A stretch of 64,000 nucleotides of DNA from Methanobrevibacter sp. (GTDB lineage: Archaea; Methanobacteriota; Methanobacteria; Methanobacteriales; Methanobacteriaceae): contig NZ_JAFQSO010000009.1 in the NCBI RefSeq assembly GCF_017409525.1, forward strand, positions 44,086 to 108,085, given 5' to 3'. The notes beneath the pieces were generated by a model. It made no database searches. It saw only the letters and a program-made list of their open reading frames with translations, and was not told the DNA's origin. Position numbers and translations under genes: made by a program. Within the stretch, counting starts at the first letter, position 1. Every line of letters starts with the position of its first letter. Shown in pieces: positions 55,330 through 64,000 of this stretch.

Positions 55330-56484
55330 ATGATTAAAAAGATCGCAAATTTGTCAGCTCAGCTTAGAGAAAAAGGTTTGCCCGTAAGTGTAAGAAGCAC
55401 GCAAGCGGCTGTTAAAATTTATATGGATTTGGGCGAAGATGATAGGCAACTTTTAAAAACGGCTTTAATGGCAGTTTATGTTAAGGATAGGTATGATATT
55501 CCCAAATTCCTCAAGGTTTTCGAAGAAGTTTTTAAAACGGAAGTCGAAAAGGAAGTTGCTAAAGAGCTTGAAAAAGGAACTGCCTATAGAGGTAAGGGAC
55601 CTAAATCTAATAAATACATCATTAAAAAACAGAATAATGCCTTCCAAAAAGTAAATAAGGAAAAGATCAACAATGAAAAGTTGAAAATGCTTTCTGGCCA
55701 ACCTCTTCTGGAAGAAGTTAAACAGCTTGAACGTGACGGGGAATTGATGAATAAAGATTTGACCAAATTAAACAGGTTCGACCCTAGAATGCTTGAAATC
55801 TGCCAAAGATTAGGTAAAAAGATTGCAAACAAACGTTCAAGAAGAAAAGTCAAATCCACTTCCCATAAGATTGACATGAGAAGAACAATCAGAACAAATC
55901 TGAAATATGGCGGGGTGCCGGTTGATTTAGTAAAAGCAAAACCAAGGCCTCACAAAAATGAGCATTTGTTCTTAAATGATATTAGCGGATCATGCGAGTG
56001 GATTAGCAGCTGGTTTTTCATGTTAATGTTTTCAGCACAAACTGCATTTAAACGATCCAGAATGTTTGAATTTGACAATAAAGTAATTGAAACAACCAAA
56101 GCTTTAAAGGAAGAATATCTCATAGATTCTTTTGTAAAAGTTAAAGATATGAGAGTCAAAAACATGATGGTTCATGGTACATCAGACATGTATTCCGCAT
56201 TCGGAAAGTTCCAGGAAATGGCAAATATAAATAACAAATCATACATAATTATTTTATCCGATTGCAGGGATTGGGCTGGTCCGAAAGTTCATGGAGTTCC
56301 TGCAAGTGTAGGTTTGGTTGAGGAAATGGTGAGGGATTCAAAAAAGCTCATCATTTTAAATCCTGAAGATAGAAATAAGTGGGACGTGGTGGACAGTTGT
56401 GTGTCTTTATATGAAGAGGCGGGCGCAAAGGTATTTGAAGTTAATACATTAAACCAGTTGGCACAATTTGTAGAACAGATATAA
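55330..56484 (+). CDS. VWA-domain (CoxE-like) protein
   Basis: A 384-residue partner of the MoxR ATPase. The N-terminal half is helical and basic; a von Willebrand A domain occupies the C-terminal half with a degenerate MIDAS: LFLNDISGSCEWISSW near residue 214 (D-x-S-x-S form), then MVHGTSDMYSAFGKF and IIILSDCRDWAGP. Such proteins act with MoxR in maturing metalloenzyme complexes. Adjacent downstream gene is a tRNA thiolation enzyme. Confidence 0.82.
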   Translation: MIKKIANLSAQLREKGLPVSVRSTQAAVKIYMDLGEDDRQLLKTALMAVYVKDRYDIPKFLKVFEEVFKTEVEKEVAKELEKGTAYRGKGPKSNKYIIKKQNNAFQKVNKEKINNEKLKMLSGQPLLEEVKQLERDGELMNKDLTKLNRFDPRMLEICQRLGKKIANKRSRRKVKSTSHKIDMRRTIRTNLKYGGVPVDLVKAKPRPHKNEHLFLNDISGSCEWISSWFFMLMFSAQTAFKRSRMFEFDNKVIETTKALKEEYLIDSFVKVKDMRVKNMMVHGTSDMYSAFGKFQEMANINNKSYIIILSDCRDWAGPKVHGVPASVGLVEEMVRDSKKLIILNPEDRNKWDVVDSCVSLYEEAGAKVFEVNTLNQLAQFVEQI

Positions 56485-56493
56485 GGTAATAAT

Positions 56494-57411
56494 ATGCAAT
56501 GCAGTAAATGTGGTAATCCTAAGGTAATTATCAAAAAAGAGCAATCCGGTCAGATATTATGCAAGGATTGTTTCATTGAATCAATAGAAAAAAAGGTTAT
56601 CAAAACCATAAAAAAAGAAAAATTACTTGATAAGGGAGACAAGGTCCTAGTTGCACTTTCCGGAGGCAAGGACAGTGTTACTACTTTAGAGATATTGGAC
56701 AGTTTTCGCCAGATGAATATCATAGACATATGTGCCGTAACGGTTGATGAGGGTATAGATAACTACCGCCAGGACGGTGTTGACATTGCCATACGTCATG
56801 CTGAAAGATTAGGGATTGAACATAAGGTTGTTTCACTTAAAGAAGAGTATGGCATTACTTTAGATGAGATAATGCAAAGGGAAAATCATAAGGGGTCCTG
56901 CACTTACTGTGGCGTATTCAGAAGAACAATTATAAACAAGGTGGCTCGCGAAATGGGTGCCACTAAGATTGCAACAGGACATAATCTGGATGATGAGGTT
57001 CAAGCTATAATGATGAATTATTTGGAGGGCAACACCGATAACCTGACAAAGCTAGGTGCAAAAACCGTATCGAATGCAAAAGAATTCACAGTTAAAATTA
57101 AACCGTTAAGGGAAATTCCTGAACGGGAAATAGGATTGTATGTTGTTGCAAAGGAATTGGAAGTTCATTTCGACAGTTGCCCTTATGCAATGCAATCATT
57201 TAGGGGTGAAGTTTCAGAGGTAATTAATCAACTTTCAGAAAAGCATCCTACAATAAAATATTCGACACTTAGAGGATATGATAAGATAAAGAATGTTTTG
57301 AAAGATGAGCTTAAAAAAGATTATTCCCATGGGCGATGTGCTAGATGCGGAGAACCTTCAGCAAATGAATTATGCAAGGCATGTTCATTTTTAGAAGAAT
57401 TAGGAGTGTGA
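56494..57411 (+). CDS. tRNA 2-thiolation enzyme, TtuA/Ncs6 family
   Basis: A 305-residue PP-loop ATPase that adds sulfur to tRNA uridine. The N-terminal zinc ribbon is CSKCGNPK...CKDC and the C-terminal one is [16 protein letters not shown]. The PP-loop [13 protein letters not shown] lies near residue 55; the catalytic cysteine pair is in CTYCGVFRR near 132 and CPYAMQS near 229. TtuA (U54) and Ncs6 (U34) cannot be separated by eye. The next gene, 2 bp away, encodes the sulfur carrier, so both are a unit. Confidence 0.88.
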   Translation: MQCSKCGNPKVIIKKEQSGQILCKDCFIESIEKKVIKTIKKEKLLDKGDKVLVALSGGKDSVTTLEILDSFRQMNIIDICAVTVDEGIDNYRQDGVDIAIRHAERLGIEHKVVSLKEEYGITLDEIMQRENHKGSCTYCGVFRRTIINKVAREMGATKIATGHNLDDEVQAIMMNYLEGNTDNLTKLGAKTVSNAKEFTVKIKPLREIPEREIGLYVVAKELEVHFDSCPYAMQSFRGEVSEVINQLSEKHPTIKYSTLRGYDKIKNVLKDELKKDYSHGRCARCGEPSANELCKACSFLEELGV

Positions 57412-57412
57412 T

Positions 57413-57619
57413 ATGGTGTCATTTATTTTGAAATATAAAAATTTAAACGAAGAAAGAGAAATTCCAAATGAAAATTATTCCATTAAGGACCTGCTTGATG
57501 AATTAGAATTATCAGCTCAAACTATCGTTTCTAAACAAAATGGGGAGCTTGTAATTGAAGACACGATTATAGAGGATGGCGATGAGATACAATTAGTCCA
57601 AATTATTTATGGTGGTTAA
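57413..57619 (+). CDS. MoaD/ThiS-family sulfur carrier (SAMP-like)
   Basis: A 68-residue ubiquitin-like protein ending in the di-glycine tail IIYGG. The beta-grasp pattern is visible: FILKYKNLNEEREIPNENYSI, then LLDELELSAQTIVSKQNG and DEIQLVQII. It is activated by adenylation and thiocarboxylated to supply sulfur to the neighbouring thiolase. Gap to the thiolase gene is 1 bp; the DUF89 gene starts on the next base. Confidence 0.88.
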   Translation: MVSFILKYKNLNEEREIPNENYSIKDLLDELELSAQTIVSKQNGELVIEDTIIEDGDEIQLVQIIYGG

Positions 57620-58480
57620 GTGAAGATAAGTTATGAATGCGGGCCTTGCTTTTTAAGACAAGCTAGAGAAGCTTTGGATTTGTCAACTGATGATGAAAAT
57701 CTTAAAATGGAAATTATGGGGGAGATTTTCGAATATCTCAGCCAAAATTTCAAATCCGGCACAAATTCAAATAGCACAGGATCCACCATGCACGCTTTAA
57801 TCAAACAGAGAACCGGTTGTGCAGATCCATATCACAAGGAAAAAATTGAAAGCAATAATTTGGCTTTAAAATATCTTCCGGATGTGAAAAAAATATTAGA
57901 AGAGGATGATAGCTTAGAAAATCATGTTAAGATTGCCATTATTGGAAATATCCTCGATTTTGGAGCATTCACATTAGATGATGATATTGAAAGCGTCATT
58001 AAAAATTCTTTAAAAAAGGATTTGACCATTAAGGACATTGTGGAGTTTGAAAATTCCCTAAAAGCTAATGATAAGGTTTTATATTTAGTGGACAATACTG
58101 GTGAAATAGTTTTTGATAAGTTATTGCTTTCAAAAATAAAGGAATATGGCTTGGACATCACCATTGCCGTTAAATCGGAACCTATATTGAATGATGCTTG
58201 CATGGCCGAAGCACTGGATGCGGGTCTTGATGAGTTTGGAAGCATTGTTGAGATAGGTGCCGGAACTGTAGGGTATGTCGACAGCAAAATCTCGGATGAA
58301 TTTAGGGAAATCTTCAACAGTCACAAGTTTGTCATTTCAAAAGGCATGGGAAATTATGAAGGTTTAACGGAAATTGATTTGTCAACAAAAGAGATTTACT
58401 TTTTATTATGTGCAAAATGCAATACAATTTCAAGAGATATTGGCGTAAATTTACAGGACATGCTTTTATTTAAGAAATGA
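57620..58480 (+). CDS. DUF89 (ARMT1-like) metal-dependent phosphatase family protein
   Basis: A 286-residue protein of the DUF89 family, some of which are metal-dependent damage-control phosphatases. The N-terminus ISYECGPCFLRQAREAL (CxxC), central VLYLVDNTGEIVFDKLLLSKI, AVKSEPILNDACMAEALD and VISKGMGNYEGLTE are conserved. The start is a GTG at 57620, with GGTGG upstream. Substrate unknown; coupling with a sulfur carrier and a thiolase is suggestive but not explained. Confidence 0.8.
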   Translation: MKISYECGPCFLRQAREALDLSTDDENLKMEIMGEIFEYLSQNFKSGTNSNSTGSTMHALIKQRTGCADPYHKEKIESNNLALKYLPDVKKILEEDDSLENHVKIAIIGNILDFGAFTLDDDIESVIKNSLKKDLTIKDIVEFENSLKANDKVLYLVDNTGEIVFDKLLLSKIKEYGLDITIAVKSEPILNDACMAEALDAGLDEFGSIVEIGAGTVGYVDSKISDEFREIFNSHKFVISKGMGNYEGLTEIDLSTKEIYFLLCAKCNTISRDIGVNLQDMLLFKK

Positions 58481-58492
58481 TTTAGGGATATT

Positions 58493-59227
58493 ATGATTAT
58501 AGGTTTTATAGGTTTTGGAAAAGTCTCTAAAAATCTTTTTAAATTAGTCGATTCGGATGAGGTGCAATTCATCACATCCTTTGAGAATCGTTCCATTAAG
58601 ACAGTTGAAAACATTAAGAAAGCAGGTATTGATGTTTTGGATTCATTTAAAGAAGTCGCTATTGAATCTGATATTCTAATTTCTGCAAATTCTCCTAATT
58701 CTGCTTTGGATGTTGCAAAATCATATGGAAAATATGCAAAAGGAATTTTCCTTGATTTAAATAACATCTCTCCTGACACCACTTTGGAGATCAACAGTCA
58801 TGTTGAAAATCTGGTGGATGGGGCAATAATTGGCAAAATCGACTCTGAAAATCCGATTTTATATTTGGCTGGTGAAAAGGCGGATGAGCTATTGTTTTTA
58901 AACGATTTTATCAAAACAGAAAAGATAAGCGATAATGTTGGGGATGTGGCCATTTTGAAATTGCTTAGGAGCAGTTACACCAAAACGATATCTGCAGCTT
59001 TAATCGAATCATATCATATAGCAAAAAGCCATGATTTGGAAGATGAATTTTTTGATATCTTAAAATTGACTGAAGGTGATGATTTTAGAGAAAAGTCACT
59101 TTCAAGAATAAATAACACTTTATATAATTCTAAAAGAAAAAGTGAAGAATTATGCGAAATAATAGATTATTTTAAAGATGAAGATTTAACGATGGCAAAA
59201 TCGGCATTAAAAAAAATCAGCCAATGA
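58493..59227 (+). CDS. NAD(P)-binding dehydrogenase-like protein (beta-hydroxyacid dehydrogenase-like)
   Basis: A 244-residue protein. The N-terminus IGFIGFGKVSKNLFKLV is a GxGxxx-type nucleotide-binding fold; the C-terminal half has AILKLLRSSYTKTISAALIESYHIA, typical of the second domain in 6-phosphogluconate dehydrogenase-related proteins (DUF1932). The pairing lysine appears in VGDVAILKLLRSS. Substrate not clear. Its last bases overlap the convergent nucleotidyltransferase-like gene by 11 bp. Confidence 0.7.
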   Translation: MIIGFIGFGKVSKNLFKLVDSDEVQFITSFENRSIKTVENIKKAGIDVLDSFKEVAIESDILISANSPNSALDVAKSYGKYAKGIFLDLNNISPDTTLEINSHVENLVDGAIIGKIDSENPILYLAGEKADELLFLNDFIKTEKISDNVGDVAILKLLRSSYTKTISAALIESYHIAKSHDLEDEFFDILKLTEGDDFREKSLSRINNTLYNSKRKSEELCEIIDYFKDEDLTMAKSALKKISQ

Positions 59228-60488
59228 TTACCTTAACCTTAAATCCTCTTTTAGCTTTTTTTATACTTCCGCTGACCGGAATGAAATGGGAATCCATAAT
59301 GTATCTTAGATAAGTTACCTCTAGAGCAGGAAGCCTTAGATTTGTTTTGATTTTTTTGCCTTCGCTTTTGAATTGAACGGAAATTTTGCCGTTTTTGTCA
59401 ACATACAAATCTGTTGGAATGCCTTCTTTTGTAATCTTTGTCTCGAACTTTGTTAAATTGAGTCCGGCTTCTATTTCAAGGGGTGCATTAACCTCAATGT
59501 TTTCTTTTCTAAATTTATCATTTGCTTCACGAGCACGGATGCCTTCATCTCCTTTGCTTGCAACGTACCATGCTCTGTCAATTACCTTTTGAACTTTCTG
59601 ATTGTCTGGAATTACGCCTTGCGCTTCATAGCTTTTCATCAAATCCATTACTTCTTTTTTTGTAACTTCCATCTCGATTGCACTTATTGCAAGTCTTGTC
59701 ATGACGGGACCATAATCTGACCTTCTAAATGCAGCCCATATTGATTCAGGGTCTCTATAAACTCTTCTTTTAATTATCTCATTAATCGTATTTCCGTTAA
59801 GATAGGCTATTTTTTCAAGATTTCCCCTGGAGTAGGTGTTCATTCGCTTATAGATGTCTTTCCAATTTCTCTTGCCGGGAACTCTTCCAGCATCAATTTC
59901 CGATTGCAGGATATCAACAGTAGTCTTTGGAAGCAATCTTTCAACGTCTTTTGTAATTGTCATGTCATTATCGATAATGGATTGCCTTATTAGGCGTCCT
60001 GAGTACTTCTCTTTGTTGAACTCTTTAGTAACATGATATTTCAGTTTGGATCCAAGAAACTCATTTATGGCGTACCATCTGATTTCGTTCCTGTTTTTGT
60101 ATGTTTTTGGCATTCCTACAAAGTTCCCCTCATCGATAAACTTTTGCGCTTTTGATTTGATTTCTGAAAGGGGAATGCTTGCAGAGGTAATGTAGTCAGT
60201 CACTCCATCGTCAATCATCTGCTTCAGCCTGATTGGAACGCTATAGGACAGCACCAATCTGTGATGAAGGCCTTCAAAGGATTTTACTTCATCAGCTCCC
60301 AGAGCCAAAGCCATTTCACGACGGGCTTCGAAATCAACAAAAAAGGGAGCATGATTTGCACTGAAACCCTTATTGAGATAAACGACCACCTTCTTATTTT
60401 CCTCATCAGCCAATTTGCGGGCTTCACTGATTAATTTTTCATGACCTTTATGCACCGGGTCAAAATCTGCACTAATTCCAATCAACAT
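59217..60488 (-). CDS. HIGH-type nucleotidyltransferase-like protein with C-terminal extension
   Basis: A 423-residue protein beginning LIGISADFDPVHKGHEKLI, with the HxGH motif of the nucleotidyltransferase superfamily as in TmcAL and phosphopantetheine adenylyltransferases. Then SANHAPFFVDFEARREMALALGAD and YITSASIPLS, plus RNRNEIRWYAI and SGRLIRQSI. The C-terminal 200 residues form a second, unrecognised domain. TmcAL-like tRNA acetate ligases share the N-terminal pattern, but I cannot assign the reaction. The ATG at 60488 has GGTG upstream. Confidence 0.6.
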   Translation of the reverse strand: MLIGISADFDPVHKGHEKLISEARKLADEENKKVVVYLNKGFSANHAPFFVDFEARREMALALGADEVKSFEGLHHRLVLSYSVPIRLKQMIDDGVTDYITSASIPLSEIKSKAQKFIDEGNFVGMPKTYKNRNEIRWYAINEFLGSKLKYHVTKEFNKEKYSGRLIRQSIIDNDMTITKDVERLLPKTTVDILQSEIDAGRVPGKRNWKDIYKRMNTYSRGNLEKIAYLNGNTINEIIKRRVYRDPESIWAAFRRSDYGPVMTRLAISAIEMEVTKKEVMDLMKSYEAQGVIPDNQKVQKVIDRAWYVASKGDEGIRAREANDKFRKENIEVNAPLEIEAGLNLTKFETKITKEGIPTDLYVDKNGKISVQFKSEGKKIKTNLRLPALEVTYLRYIMDSHFIPVSGSIKKAKRGFKVKVIIG

Positions 60489-60516
60489 TAACACCAAAAA
60501 AGAGAATTGGGATAGA

Positions 60517-60999
60517 TTACCTATCCATTAATTTTAAAATACCGCTTATTACTAACCATATTCCGATTAATATGCCGAGAATAATCGGATTTGAAAGATA
60601 AGTTCCGATAATGATATATAATACGCCGAGTATGATTCCAACAATCCCAATATAGAAACCGTATCTTGATGCACGATTATTAATCAATGATGCGACAGCA
60701 ACGATTATTAACATTATTCCTGCAATATATAATGTGATTTGAGTTAAAAATCCGAGCAGTGCAGGATTAAAGATTAAACCAATACTCAACATCAAAAGCA
60801 GGATTCCTAAAATTAAATCCAGTATCGCTCCACTTGTATTGTAGTCAATTATGCTTACTCCAACAACAAGCAGATAAATAGACATTAACAATACTGATAG
60901 GCCGATTAAGGAACTTGCCCCAATAAGCCCAAATAATGGGAATGTAATAATTATTAATCCAAGAAGTATAGCCAGTAAACTAACAAATTTAGTTTTCAT
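60517..60999 (-). CDS. DUF308-type small membrane protein
   Basis: A 160-residue protein composed of five or six hydrophobic segments with short polar loops (for example YYLVVGVSIIDYNTSG and LINNRASRYGFYIGIVGIILG), matching the HdeD/DUF308 layout. No catalytic motif. GGAGG lies upstream of the ATG. Function unknown, possibly stress-related as in HdeD. Confidence 0.65.
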   Translation of the reverse strand: MKTKFVSLLAILLGLIIITFPLFGLIGASSLIGLSVLLMSIYLLVVGVSIIDYNTSGAILDLILGILLLMLSIGLIFNPALLGFLTQITLYIAGIMLIIVAVASLINNRASRYGFYIGIVGIILGVLYIIIGTYLSNPIILGILIGIWLVISGILKLMDR

Positions 61000-61036
61000 A
61001 TTTTCCTCCTATTATTAATTAATAGTTTTAATTATA

Positions 61037-62119
61037 TTAATATAATGGGATATGCTTTATCTCAACAGTGGAACTGTTCATGTCCGAATTATTTTTTTCA
61101 GCTAACCACTCGTTTTTGCACTCGCATTCATACTCAATTGGCTTTTGTGTTAAGTTGTTAGCTATTATCATATGTTTTAAATCTTTATTGCATTTTTTAC
61201 AATTATAGGGACCACGCCTTGAACCGAATCCTGATGTGTCGAGAAGTGCAGGCACATCTAATTCATCTCTAACTGTATTTATGATTTCAATGCATGACCA
61301 AATCCATGGCGGTTGATATGCTCCTTTTCTCCACAGTCTTTCGATAACAGTTCCTCCATGGATTGTTGCAGGACAAAATGAAAGCCTGTTTACTCCAATC
61401 GAATCACAGAATCTTGCGGTTTCTATTGATTCTGTGATTGCTTGAGCTTCAGACACTAGAATGGGCTTTACAAAGATATATGCCTTTGATTTCAAATTGT
61501 ACTCTTTGGTTTCATTAAGGTTTTGCATCAATTTCACGGCATCTTCAAAATCTTGGCATGTGAAACCTTTATTGATCTTTTTAAGGCGGGTATAATCATT
61601 GGATGTTTCAAGTCCAATGCTAACTTCAAATAGAGTATCTCCGATTATTTCAAAGATTTCATCTAAAACATCCTCTTTGACATATTCCGGTCTTGACTCC
61701 ACGATAATTTCTGTGACATTGCCCAAGTCGACTAGTGTTTTTAAAATTTCATCGCGAGCTTCTTTTGGAAGTTCATATGGATTCAGGAAACTTCCGGATG
61801 CAAATAGTTTTACAGAAATCTTATCCTCTTCAGCTGTTGGGTGTCTTTGGAGATGTTCATTAAATATTCTTAGTATGGTTTCTGTATCGATTGGTTCTAG
61901 AGTGCAGTCTGATACATAACTGCACATTGTACATCCGCCGCTATCTCCAAGTGCCCAAGCACAACCTGGGGTGGGCAATATTATAAATAATGTTTTTGAA
62001 ACGCCATCGTAGGTTAAATCATCATTATACCAGCTGGCTCCAACTTGATCTGGAGTTTTCGGATCTTTTCGCTCAAAAGCCCTTTGTCTGATTTCTTTAC
62101 ATAAATTTTCAATTTCCAT
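61037..62119 (-). CDS. Archaeosine synthase radical SAM subunit RaSEA
   Basis: A 360-residue radical SAM protein. The cluster cysteines are in CAWALGDSGGCTMC near residue 53 (CX9CX2C), and the C-terminal zinc-like cysteines in CKKCNKDL and CECKNEW. RaSEA works with ArcS to convert the lysine adduct on tRNA position 15 to archaeosine. Sections such as KLFASGSFLNPYELP and VSIGLETSNDYTRLKKINKGF match the family. The partner arcS is not in this window. Confidence 0.85.
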   Translation of the reverse strand: MEIENLCKEIRQRAFERKDPKTPDQVGASWYNDDLTYDGVSKTLFIILPTPGCAWALGDSGGCTMCSYVSDCTLEPIDTETILRIFNEHLQRHPTAEEDKISVKLFASGSFLNPYELPKEARDEILKTLVDLGNVTEIIVESRPEYVKEDVLDEIFEIIGDTLFEVSIGLETSNDYTRLKKINKGFTCQDFEDAVKLMQNLNETKEYNLKSKAYIFVKPILVSEAQAITESIETARFCDSIGVNRLSFCPATIHGGTVIERLWRKGAYQPPWIWSCIEIINTVRDELDVPALLDTSGFGSRRGPYNCKKCNKDLKHMIIANNLTQKPIEYECECKNEWLAEKNNSDMNSSTVEIKHIPLY

Positions 62120-62222
62120 TATAATACCTGCAATAATATAATTATAATATTATATAGTTAGGATTTTTTGATAATTAAAAATTGTTGTTAAAAATAGTCT
62201 GGTAATAAGTTGTGTATAATGG

Positions 62223-64000
<1,778 letters not shown>

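Overview
The window looks like chromosome of a hydrogenotrophic methanogen of the order Methanobacteriales, most likely Methanobrevibacter or a close relative. It is AT-rich, with archaeal TATA boxes, GGTG/GGAG-type ribosome binding sites and several apparently leaderless genes. It carries [Fe]-hydrogenase (hmd) with its cofactor genes, mer, a methanofuran-biosynthesis kinase, a pterin-synthase-like gene, archaetidylinositol phosphate synthase, ABCE1, Pth2, RadB and the 5' end of an archaeal 16S rRNA.

Layout. 1-7012: end of the FBP aldolase/phosphatase gene, a MacB-like ABC exporter, lipid and tRNA-modification genes, radB, and an aminotransferase/Fe-S/DGC operon. 7021-14290: hcgFEDCBA, hmd and, divergently, hmdC. 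14752-17688: a small SecB-like protein followed by truncated-FdhA, FdhB-like and MvhD-like genes, matching the F420-dependent electron-donating (Elp) module that feeds heterodisulfide reductase when nickel is scarce. 17689-18894: no gene, but a duplicated promoter and a duplicated set of hairpins with compensatory base changes. 18895-25608: housekeeping genes, a 37-residue Cys-rich gene behind two putative iron boxes, and the 3' half of a cpaF-type ATPase gene. 25609-35460: a 9.85 kb integrative element (tyrosine recombinase, replication-type ATPase, ribbon-helix-helix pair, iteron-like repeats, type IIG restriction-modification enzyme) that cuts cpaF in two at a 10-bp direct repeat. 35461-45391: the 5' half of cpaF, a methyltransferase, a TctA-like permease, feoB/feoA with several copies of the box TTTAG-N6-CTAAA, a Ni/Co ECF transporter and a ferredoxin. 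45553-64000: two tRNAs, a PhoU-like regulator, fumarase and the por operon, cofactor and tRNA-modification genes, mer and the start of 16S rRNA.

How it fits together. Hmd, its cofactor genes and the Elp-like operon form a nickel-sparing electron route. The Elp-like promoter shares a block of about 36 bp with the promoter region of the Ni/Co transporter. The hmdC promoter carries the same palindrome found upstream of feoB and feoA. The sequence therefore suggests that [Fe]-hydrogenase metabolism, nickel uptake and iron uptake are wired together by two metal-responsive repressors not encoded in this window. The regulatory reading is inference; the sequence matches are directly visible.
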